Of a stretch of 5,265 bases of DNA, positions 1 through 5,181 are shown one piece after another (positions within the stretch are counted from its first letter, which is position 1; each line of letters starts with the position of its first letter). The notes beneath the pieces are model-generated. The model made no database searches, was not told the origin of the DNA, and saw only the letters and a list, made by a program, of their open reading frames with translations. This DNA is from Thermofilaceae archaeon (lineage in GTDB: Archaea; Thermoproteota; Thermoprotei; Thermofilales; Thermofilaceae), in the NCBI GenBank assembly GCA_027027675.1, contig JALVKT010000056.1:1-5265 (forward strand), given 5' to 3'. A program made the position numbers and the translations under genes.

Positions 1-581
1 TTGGGCGTGGCGAGCATGTAGACCTCGTCCCCTGCGTTGGGGGTCTCGGCTCTGAGGTTTACGCCTAGGGCGGCCTCGGAGGGGGGAAGCATGTAGGGGA
101 GGCCTAGGAGCCTCCTCGTGGCCGAGGGGTAGCCGTCAGCGGCTATCACGTAGCGGGCCGTTACCTCGTGTCGCCCGGCCTTGACTATGTACTCGCTGCC
201 AACCCTTTTAAGCGAGAGGAGGGGGGATGAGAGGCTGTACTCGAGGCCTTGGACGAGCTTCTCGGCGAGCTCCTTCCTGCTTACCGTGAAGCCCTTGACG
301 CGGAGCCGGAAGGTCTTGGAGCCTTCGACCTCTAGGGTTATGGCTTTGAGCTCTTTCCTCCTGCGGGCCTTTGAGATGTAGCGGTAGGCCGTCGCCACGG
401 AGGGCTTGGAGGAGATGAACCTTACTTCTTCGGGGTCTGGCAGGTACTCGCCGCATATGGTGGGCTCCTCTAGCTCGTGGCGCCTGTCGAAGCCTATGGC
501 GTCTACGCCGAGCTCGTGGAGGCGGTGGAGGGCCGCGGCCCCCGCTGGGCCGAGGCCGATGACTACGGCTGTGTAGTGCAC
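1..581 (-). CDS. Geranylgeranyl reductase-like FAD-dependent oxidoreductase, C-terminus cut by window edge
   Basis: Only the first 193 codons are present; the gene continues past the left edge. The N-terminus has a Rossmann FAD-binding motif, VVIGLGPAG (residues 6-14), followed by an acidic residue ending the second strand (FD, 31-32). Next comes TICGEYLP (41-48), which sits where geranylgeranyl reductases carry their conserved Cys-Gly segment. A second FAD motif, AADGYPSATRRLLGLP (147-162), matches the ADG..S..R..LG signature of the p-hydroxybenzoate hydroxylase fold. By family, such enzymes reduce double bonds of isoprenoid chains in archaeal membrane lipids or of quinone side chains; which one applies here is not shown. 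The GTG at 581 is chosen because the Rossmann strand begins five residues later, no nearby upstream ATG exists, and a TATA-like box lies about 25 bases upstream, suggesting a leaderless message. It could instead be another member of the same flavoprotein group. Confidence 0.75.
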   Translation of the reverse strand, partial: MHYTAVVIGLGPAGAAALHRLHELGVDAIGFDRRHELEEPTICGEYLPDPEEVRFISSKPSVATAYRYISKARRRKELKAITLEVEGSKTFRLRVKGFTVSRKELAEKLVQGLEYSLSSPLLSLKRVGSEYIVKAGRHEVTARYVIAADGYPSATRRLLGLPYMLPPSEAALGVNLRAETPNAGDEVYMLATP

Positions 582-600
582 AGGTATCGGGAGGGAGGGG

Positions 601-611
601 CGGTAAAAACG
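601..611 (+). promoter_or_regulatory. Candidate PadR operator, copy in the reductase promoter
   Basis: CGGTAAAAACG on the plus strand, one mismatch from the copy at 976-986. It coincides with the TATA-like box of the leftward reductase gene, so a bound regulator would block TBP there. Its orientation relative to the gene is opposite to the padR copy. The match could also be chance similarity between two AT-rich promoter elements in a G+C-rich genome. Confidence 0.3.
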
Positions 612-620
612 GTTTCCCCG
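601..620 (-). promoter_or_regulatory. Candidate BRE/TATA promoter of the reductase gene
   Basis: On the minus strand GGGGAAACC is followed by GTTTTTACC, a plausible BRE plus TATA pair. The box centre is about 25 bases before the GTG at 581, so transcription would begin at or next to the start codon. No Shine-Dalgarno sequence is visible in the C-rich stretch between box and start, which agrees with leaderless translation. The T-run could alternatively act as a terminator after the upstream padR gene, whose stop codon is at 632-630. Confidence 0.45.
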
Positions 621-629
621 GGGCGGGGG

Positions 630-962
630 CTAGCAGACCTTCTCTCTCCCTATTATGTTTATGGCCGCCTGTATGAGTGCTAGTGCTCCTTCAAGCGTCT
701 CGCGCACGAACTCCCTGCCCTTGTCGGTTAGCGCGTAGAGCTTCTTGTCGCGGGGGCCGAGGCTCGTAGCCCTTATTATGCCGGCTTTTTCGAGCTGTTT
801 GAGGTAGGGGTATATCTGGCTTGGGCCGACGCTGCTCCCCGTTATCTCTTCGAGCCTCTTCATTATCTCGTAGCCGTGCTTGGGCCCTTCGGCGAGCAGT
901 ATGAGTGTGTAGAGCTTTATCACCGTGTTTACCCTTAGCCGTTCACGCAGCTTGTCTCCCAA
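630..962 (-). CDS. PadR-family transcriptional regulator
   Basis: A 110-residue protein with the usual PadR winged helix-turn-helix layout. The marker PKHGYEIMKRLEE spans residues 27-39, the recognition helix region GPSQIYPYLKQLEKAGII is 46-63, and the wing KLYALTDKG is 74-82. A single helix (about 83-105) follows for dimerisation, so this is the short PadR subfamily without a long C-terminal domain. The start is TTG at 962: a GAGGTG Shine-Dalgarno site lies 8 bases upstream, an in-frame TAA precedes it, and a GTG a few bases upstream in another frame soon hits a stop. PadR proteins are usually repressors that respond to small hydrophobic ligands and often control their own gene and a neighbour. 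Here it has its own TATA box and lies 48 bases upstream of the reductase gene on the same strand. The ligand is unknown. Confidence 0.9.
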   Translation of the reverse strand: MGDKLRERLRVNTVIKLYTLILLAEGPKHGYEIMKRLEEITGSSVGPSQIYPYLKQLEKAGIIRATSLGPRDKKLYALTDKGREFVRETLEGALALIQAAINIIGREKVC

Positions 963-970
963 ACCCGTTG

Positions 971-976
971 CACCTC
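971..976 (-). promoter_or_regulatory. Shine-Dalgarno site of padR that decides its TTG start
   Basis: GAGGTG on the minus strand, fully complementary to the archaeal 16S 3' end CACCTC, placed 8 bases before TTG at 962. This is the main reason for accepting a TTG start. Confidence 0.7.
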
Positions 977-986
977 GTATTTACCG
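976..986 (-). promoter_or_regulatory. Candidate PadR operator, copy in the padR leader
   Basis: The minus strand reads CGGTAAATACG here. The plus strand at 601-611, inside the promoter of the reductase, reads CGGTAAAAACG, identical at 10 of 11 positions. This copy lies just at the predicted padR transcription start and touches the Shine-Dalgarno site, a position suited to autorepression. A short inverted repeat TTTA-N4-TAAA overlaps it (981-992). That this is a PadR site is inference from location and recurrence only. Confidence 0.35.
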
Positions 987-999
987 TTAAAACTCTAAT

Positions 1000-1010
1000 G
1001 GATATATTCT
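1000..1010 (-). promoter_or_regulatory. TATA box of padR
   Basis: AGAATATATCC on the minus strand is the strongest AT-rich box in the window. Start of transcription about 25 bases downstream would fall near 978-980, leaving a short leader that holds the GAGGTG site. It lies just beyond the stop codon of the methyltransferase gene, so padR can be transcribed separately from the upstream pair. Confidence 0.6.
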
Positions 1011-1022
1011 AGGCCCAACATA

Positions 1023-1694
1023 TTAAGGTGTTGTTGACGCACGGGAGGGCAGCTCCACCGCCGCCAGCACCCCGAGGAACGACGCGACCACGCGGCCGCC
1101 CCTCCTCTCCAGGAAGGAGCGCAGCGAGTCCATGTGGCGCACAGTCTCCCCTATAACCCTCCAGCCGTAGTCTGCCCCCCGGGAGGCGAGCCTCGCAAGC
1201 AGGGGGGCTACGCGGTCGATGTAGAGCCTCGCCAGCGGGGCAATGGCGCCCTCCGGCCTGAAGATGTCGGCCACCACGACTGCTTCCCGGGCGGCGCGGA
1301 GCATCTCGCCGAGCCCCCGGTCCTTGTCGAGGAAGTCCCTGTAGGAGAAGAGGGCTATGGCGTAGTCGACGCACCCGTCCCTGAGGGGGAGCTGCTCGGC
1401 CACTGCGACTACGCGGTGCCTCCACGCCTCCCTGGCGGGGGCTGGGAGGGGGTCGACGCATATAACCTCGTCCACGCCGCGGCGCCTCATCTCTCCGTGG
1501 TAGTGCGCGTCCCCGCAGCCGACGTCGAGCACGACTCCCCTGAGTCTTCCGAGCACGCGCCTCCTGAGCGGAGCGTCAAGGCCGAGGCTCATGAGATGGT
1601 TGGCGGCGGCGTAGACGCCGTCCCTGAAGAGTCGGGCCATACTCTCCTCTGCCTCCCTCCAGAGGCTCTCGGGGAGGCCGCGTAGCGTGTTCAA
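1023..1694 (-). CDS. Class I SAM-dependent methyltransferase, possibly UbiE/MenG-like
   Basis: The 223-residue protein shows a class I methyltransferase core: motif I VVLDVGCGD at 54-62 (SAM-binding glycine loop), an acidic residue at the end of strand 2 in CVDP (79-82), AEQLPLRDGCVDYAIA at 99-114 matching motifs II/III (adenine contact and strand 4), and VVVADI at 139-144. Its C-terminus, with a helix then VVASFLGVLAAVEL (202-215), resembles the tail of UbiE/MenG quinone methyltransferases, but the substrate cannot be read from the sequence. The start is TTG at 1694, backed by GAGGT 8 bases upstream (1707-1703); the first in-frame ATG is codon 19, which would still leave the fold intact. TTG overlaps the TGA stop of the prenyl synthase by 3 bases, so the two are probably cotranscribed and translationally coupled. 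Association with a prenyl synthase is the main reason to suspect a quinone or lipid substrate. Confidence 0.8.
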   Translation of the reverse strand: MNTLRGLPESLWREAEESMARLFRDGVYAAANHLMSLGLDAPLRRRVLGRLRGVVLDVGCGDAHYHGEMRRRGVDEVICVDPLPAPAREAWRHRVVAVAEQLPLRDGCVDYAIALFSYRDFLDKDRGLGEMLRAAREAVVVADIFRPEGAIAPLARLYIDRVAPLLARLASRGADYGWRVIGETVRHMDSLRSFLERRGGRVVASFLGVLAAVELPSRASTTP

Positions 1695-2626
1695 GGCAGG
1701 AGACCTCTTGCCGCCTCCTCAACTATCTCCGCGACCCGGCCGCCGGCTTCTCGGAGGAAGACCCTTATAGTGTAGGCGGCGAAGCCTATGAGCGAGGGGT
1801 CTAGCCTGGAAGCAGCGTCGAAGAGCCTTGGTAGGAGGCTGCTGAGGAGCTTTTTGGCGTAGCCCTCGGGGTCGCCGCCCGCCTCCCTTGTGAGCGCGAC
1901 GAGGCTGCCGCTGTCCGGGGGGCCGTTTAGGCTTGCGAGGTCGTCTATCACCTGGTACACGGCGCCGAGGAGTGAGCCGTAGCGCTTCGCCTCTGGCACG
2001 AGGCTTGTGTGGCCGGCGGCGTAGAGTGGGAGGAAGGCCGCGGCCTCGAAGACCGCCCCGGTCTTCGCCTTTACCAGCTCGATATAGGGGGCGTCGACGC
2101 TACGCCCCTCTAGGAGACGCGTGTCCCATATCTGGCCCTGGGCCGCCCTGTACCAGGCGTCCATGCTGTCCCTCACGGCGGGGGTGCCGGCGGCCGAGAT
2201 CAGGGTGACGGCTCGGGAGATCATGAGGTGTGGCAGTGTGACCGCGTCTCCGAGGCCGTAGCTGGCCCAGAGGCTTGGCCGCCCCCTCCTCTCGCCGGCC
2301 TTGTCGACTATGTCGTCGTGTACGAGGCTGGCGGAGTGCATGAGCTCTATGGCGTAGGCGTATGGCAGCGAGGCCTCAGGGGCCAGGCCGAGGCGGGCGG
2401 CGAAGTAGAGCGTGAGGACGCCGCGCACCCTTTTTCCTCCTGCGAGGGCGTAGCCGACCTCCTCCTCGAAGCCCTTGAAGAGGCGGGGCGTCTGGGAGGA
2501 GATGTAGGCTTCGAGGCGCTGCCTGAGGGGGTTGAAGTTTTCCGCCGCGTCGCGCGCCAGCTGCCGGGCCTCCATGAAGCATACCCGGTGTTTCCATTCG
2601 CGTGGTTCCAAGATAAGGGTTTGCAT
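1691..2626 (-). CDS. Divergent trans-polyprenyl diphosphate synthase (IspA/IdsA family)
   Basis: A 311-residue all-helical isoprenyl diphosphate synthase. Seen: GGKRVR (63-68, IPP-binding region), the first aspartate motif HDDIVDKAGERRGRPS (103-118), GQIWD (164-168), KTG (188-190) and YQVIDD (224-229). Family members add IPP units to an allylic diphosphate. Several conserved features are altered: the second motif is DDLAS instead of DDxxD, the usual Gly-Asp after the first motif is Pro132-His133, and the GK..GSD loop after the second motif is missing. It may therefore be slow, a non-catalytic subunit of a heteromer, or changed in substrate. Residues at -5 and -4 before the first motif are Ala99 and Ser100, not bulky, as in long-chain (above C20) synthases. 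ATG at 2626 is used here, but Met19 (2572) would give a more usual N-terminus, and no Shine-Dalgarno site decides it. It is the first gene of a pair with the overlapping methyltransferase. Confidence 0.85.
   Translation of the reverse strand: MQTLILEPREWKHRVCFMEARQLARDAAENFNPLRQRLEAYISSQTPRLFKGFEEEVGYALAGGKRVRGVLTLYFAARLGLAPEASLPYAYAIELMHSASLVHDDIVDKAGERRGRPSLWASYGLGDAVTLPHLMISRAVTLISAAGTPAVRDSMDAWYRAAQGQIWDTRLLEGRSVDAPYIELVKAKTGAVFEAAAFLPLYAAGHTSLVPEAKRYGSLLGAVYQVIDDLASLNGPPDSGSLVALTREAGGDPEGYAKKLLSSLLPRLFDAASRLDPSLIGFAAYTIRVFLREAGGRVAEIVEEAARGLLP
1703..1707 (-). promoter_or_regulatory. Shine-Dalgarno site of the methyltransferase
   Basis: GAGGT on the minus strand, inside the last codons of the prenyl synthase gene and 8 bases before TTG at 1694. 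It supports the TTG start and coupled translation. Confidence 0.55.
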
Positions 2627-2671
2627 AGGGGCAGCGGGTTTTTAAGTGGCGGGGTGTAGGGGAGGGATAGT
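2627..2671. promoter_or_regulatory. Divergent promoter region between the prenyl synthase and tatD
   Basis: The only divergent gap in the window, 45 bases. A single AT-rich element, TTTTTAAG at 2639-2646, reads as a TATA box on either strand. Rightward, its centre is about 29 bases before the tatD ATG. Leftward it is only about 17 bases before ATG 2626, too close for that start, so the prenyl synthase would then start at a later codon (TTG 2611 or ATG 2572) or use another box such as TACTATCC near 2663-2670. GGAGGG at 2661-2666 is a likely Shine-Dalgarno site for tatD, 5 bases before its ATG. Confidence 0.5.
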
Positions 2672-3469
2672 ATGATTGACGCGCACTGCCACCTCACGTA
2701 TCCGGGCCTCAAGGAGAGGGCGGAGGAGGCCGTTGAGAGGGCCCGCCGCGTGCTCGACGCCGTGGTGACGTGTGGCCTGCCCTTCGAGGGCGAGGAGCCT
2801 GGGCGGGGCTACGCGGCCGAGGAGGCGCTTCGGCTCGCCGAGAGGCATAGGGGCTTCGTGTACGTGACGCTCGGCTTCCACCCGACCCAGGCGCCCCGGG
2901 TGGACTGGGGGTATGTTGAGCGGTACATGGAGTTTGTGGAGAGGAACGCCGGCTCGATAGTGGGTATCGGGGAGGTGGGGCTTGACAGGTACTGGCTGAA
3001 GGAGGAGGAAGAGCTGGCCGCTGCGAGGAGGGTGTTCGAGGCGATGCTGGGGCTCGCGGAGAGGCTTGGGAAGCCCGTCGTTATTCATAGCCGGAAGGCT
3101 GAGGCCGAGGCGCTCGAGATAGTGGAGACCTACAGCGTGCCCCGCGTGCTCTTCCACTCGTACACGGGGAACATGACTACGGCGAAGAAGATCCTCGATA
3201 GGGGCTACATGTTCTCCGTCAACTACCGCGTCACGAACACGAAGACTATGAGGAAGATTGCGAGGAAGTTTCCCCTGGAAAACATATTGTTGGAGACGGA
3301 CTCGCCCTTCCTCTCGCCCACGGGCGGCGTGAACGAGCCCGTCAACGTCAGGTACGTGGCGGAGGAGGTGGCTAGGCTCCGCGGCGTCCCCCTCGAGGAG
3401 GTTGACCGGGTGACGACGCTTAACGCTGCCCGCTTCTACGGTCTCCCCGGGTGGGAGGGTGAGGGCTGA
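2672..3469 (+). CDS. tatD: TatD-family metal-dependent hydrolase (putative DNase)
   Basis: The 265-residue protein has the full set of TatD metal ligands on an amidohydrolase-type TIM barrel: HCH at 5-7, FHP with His70, GEVGLD with Glu101 (100-105), VIHSRK with His139, LFHSYTG with His162, and ETDSPFL with Asp210. Family members are cytoplasmic, two-metal 3'-5' exonucleases or phosphoesterases acting on DNA or RNA ends, and some take part in DNA repair; despite the name they have no proven role in Tat export. Length is that of the family. The start at 2672 puts the IDAHCHL strand at the very N-terminus, as expected, with GGAGGG 5 bases upstream. It is first in a rightward operon and overlaps the next gene by 11 bases. 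Nothing in the protein links it to the biotin genes downstream, so sharing a transcript may just reflect compact archaeal gene order. Confidence 0.93.
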   Translation: MIDAHCHLTYPGLKERAEEAVERARRVLDAVVTCGLPFEGEEPGRGYAAEEALRLAERHRGFVYVTLGFHPTQAPRVDWGYVERYMEFVERNAGSIVGIGEVGLDRYWLKEEEELAAARRVFEAMLGLAERLGKPVVIHSRKAEAEALEIVETYSVPRVLFHSYTGNMTTAKKILDRGYMFSVNYRVTNTKTMRKIARKFPLENILLETDSPFLSPTGGVNEPVNVRYVAEEVARLRGVPLEEVDRVTTLNAARFYGLPGWEGEG

Positions 3470-3737
3470 GAGGCTGGCGGCGGCGCTCGTGGCGCTGGGC
3501 TTCGCGCTCATAGTGGCCGGCGCGGTGCTCCTCATGCTGGCGGCTGCCGCCGTGAACGGCGGAGGGGGCGCCGTAGTGGTCGTTGTCGGCCCCGTGCCAG
3601 TGGCTGTGGGGTGGGGCGAGGCCGGGCCCGCGCTGCTGGTTGTGGCCGCGGTGTTAACCCTAATTATGCTGTTGGAGCTACTTCTCCTCGCGGGTGTTGT
3701 GGGCCGTGTGGTTCGGGAAGATACTGGTGGCGAATAG
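3459..3737 (+). CDS. DUF131/TIGR00304 family small membrane protein
   Basis: A 92-residue hydrophobic protein with two predicted membrane helices, about residues 6-31 and 57-81, separated by a Gly-rich loop. The loop contains VVVVVGPVPVAVGWG (39-53), matching the GG.V.IGPIPIVFG pattern that marks the archaeal DUF131 (TIGR00304) family. The function of the family is unknown; no catalytic residues are visible. The C-terminal tail RVVREDTGGE is charged. The GTG at 3459 has a GGTG 5 bases upstream and overlaps the tatD end by 11 bases; a second GTG at 3489 would shorten the first helix, so I prefer 3459. The gene end overlaps the biotin carboxylase start by 32 bases, which argues for translation as part of the same operon. 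Family assignment comes from recalled motif resemblance, not a search. Confidence 0.75.
   Translation: MRAERLAAALVALGFALIVAGAVLLMLAAAAVNGGGGAVVVVVGPVPVAVGWGEAGPALLVVAAVLTLIMLLELLLLAGVVGRVVREDTGGE
3692..3696 (+). promoter_or_regulatory. Shine-Dalgarno site favouring the GTG at 3706 for the biotin carboxylase
   Basis: GGGTG within the DUF131 gene lies 9 bases before GTG 3706. An upstream in-frame GTG at 3694 overlaps this site and has no suitable site of its own; its four extra residues are not expected in the family. Confidence 0.45.
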
Positions 3738-5181
3738 GGGGGAGATTGCTGTAAGGGTTATGAGGACGGCCCGCGAGCTAGGCATCGCGACGGTGGCCGT
3801 CTACAGCAGCGCGGACGAGGACGCGCTCCACGTGAGGCTTGCAGACGAGGCCGTCTTCCTGGGGCCGGCTGAGCCTCAGCACAGCTACCTCGACATTGAG
3901 AGGATAGTTGAGGCGGCCCTGGAGACGGGAGCGGAGGCCGTGCACCCCGGGTACGGCTTCCTGTCGCAGAACCCTGTCTTCGCGGAGAGGCTTGAGGAGG
4001 AGGGGATAGTGTTTATAGGGCCTCCCCCGCGTGTGCAGAGGCTTGTCGGTGACAAGCTGGGCGCCAGGAAGTTTTTCAGCAGCAAGGGGGTGCCAGTGGT
4101 GCCCGGCACGTTCGAGCCCGTCGACGCCTCTGACGCGGCCAGCGTGGCCGAGGAGATAGGCTTCCCGGTCATGGTGAAGCCCGTGGCGGGGGGCGGGGGG
4201 ATAGGGATGTTCACGGCCGGCAGCGTAGAGGAGCTGGAGGAGAGCCTGAGGAAGGCCGCGGACCTCGCGGGCAGGGCTTTTGGGAGCGTAGAGGTCTATG
4301 TGGAACGCTACTTCCCCCGCGCCAAGCACATAGAGGTTCAGATAATAGCCGACGGCCACGGGGGCGTCGCGCACCTCTACGAGAGGGAGTGCAGCGTCCA
4401 GAGGAGGTTCCAGAAGGTTATAGAGGAGGCGCCGAGCCCAAGCATATCCCGGGAGGAGAGGGAGAGGCTCCTCAGCTACGCCGTGAAGGCGGCTGAGAGC
4501 AGCGGCTACGTGAACGCCGGGACGTTCGAGTTCCTCTTCGACGTTGAGGAGCGGAGGTTCTACCTCCTCGAGGTGAACTCTAGGATACAGGTGGAGCACC
4601 CTATAACGGAGCTCACAACGGGCGTCGACATCGTGGAGGAGCAGATACGGGTGGCGGCGGGGGAGAGGCTCAGCTTCAAGCCTGGGAGCGTCGAGAGGCG
4701 CGGCCACGCGGTGGAGGCGAGGATTTACGCCGAGGACCCGTCGGCGGGCTTCATACCGAGCCCTGGGAGGATAGAGGAGCTTCACGAGCCAGCCGGCCCC
4801 TGGATACGCGTGGACAGCGGCGTGTACGAGGGCTACACCGTCCCCGAATACTATGACCCGATGCTCATGAAGGTTATAGCGTGGGGGCCGACCAGGGGGG
4901 CGGCGGTGGCGAGGCTTTCGAGGGCGCTCAGCGAGCTCCACATAGCGGGCGTCAGGACGAACAAGTACCTCCTCCTCAGGGTGCTGAGGCACGAGGCCTT
5001 CAGGGACGCGTCGTACACCACGAGGTTCCTGGACGAGCACCCCGAGCTCTACAGGGAGCTCAGGGTTGAGGACGAGCCGCGCAGGCCTAGGAGGGAGACG
5101 CCTGAGACGAGGGGAGGCGGAGAGGTGCAGAGCGTAAATGCTTGGAGGGCTGCCGCGCGAATCTCGGCCGCGGATAGTTAG
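3706..5181 (+). CDS. accC: Biotin carboxylase subunit of acetyl/propionyl-CoA or pyruvate carboxylase
   Basis: Biotin carboxylase uses ATP and bicarbonate to carboxylate biotin on a carrier protein. Residues are counted from GTG 3706 (491 aa). Seen: N-terminal domain KILVANRGEIA (5-15) and HPGYGFLSQN (80-89); ATP-grasp domain with Lys117, Lys158 and the loop AGGGGIGM (161-168); ERECSVQRRFQK (226-237); active-site EVNSRIQVEHP (289-299), with Glu289, Asn291, Arg293 and Glu297; and C-terminal domain YYDPMLMKVIAWG (382-394) to TTRFLDEHP (438-446). The GGGGIGM loop is as I recall it from archaeal pyruvate carboxylase subunit A, so PycA is a real alternative. Phe235 stands where bacterial enzymes have His. 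No biotin carrier domain is fused; after residue 446 there is a charged, Arg/Glu/Pro-rich tail of about 45 residues. It overlaps the DUF131 gene by 32 bases and birA by 44. The partner carboxyltransferase is not in the window. Confidence 0.93.
   Translation: MWFGKILVANRGEIAVRVMRTARELGIATVAVYSSADEDALHVRLADEAVFLGPAEPQHSYLDIERIVEAALETGAEAVHPGYGFLSQNPVFAERLEEEGIVFIGPPPRVQRLVGDKLGARKFFSSKGVPVVPGTFEPVDASDAASVAEEIGFPVMVKPVAGGGGIGMFTAGSVEELEESLRKAADLAGRAFGSVEVYVERYFPRAKHIEVQIIADGHGGVAHLYERECSVQRRFQKVIEEAPSPSISREERERLLSYAVKAAESSGYVNAGTFEFLFDVEERRFYLLEVNSRIQVEHPITELTTGVDIVEEQIRVAAGERLSFKPGSVERRGHAVEARIYAEDPSAGFIPSPGRIEELHEPAGPWIRVDSGVYEGYTVPEYYDPMLMKVIAWGPTRGAAVARLSRALSELHIAGVRTNKYLLLRVLRHEAFRDASYTTRFLDEHPELYRELRVEDEPRRPRRETPETRGGGEVQSVNAWRAAARISAADS
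5122..5127 (+). promoter_or_regulatory. Shine-Dalgarno site for birA inside accC
   Basis: GAGGTG, the same sequence as the padR site, 10 bases before ATG 5138. It lies within the tail-coding part of accC and supports starting birA upstream of the accC stop. Confidence 0.55.

Noticed and set aside
603..628. CCCCGGGG palindrome followed by a T-run as a terminator after padR
   Set aside because: The stem is only four base pairs each side with no loop and the T-run is short; it fits a BRE/TATA position better, though a double role is possible.
181..683. Small plus-strand frames over the reductase and its promoter
   Set aside because: They lack motifs and ribosome sites and lie opposite a clear FAD-binding coding sequence.
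1134..1685. Plus-strand frame opposite the methyltransferase
   Set aside because: Pro/Gly/Glu-rich composition without motifs; the minus strand has clear SAM-binding motifs.
2642..3535. Long minus-strand frame opposite tatD
   Set aside because: It mirrors the tatD codons, has no family motif, and would cover the divergent promoter.
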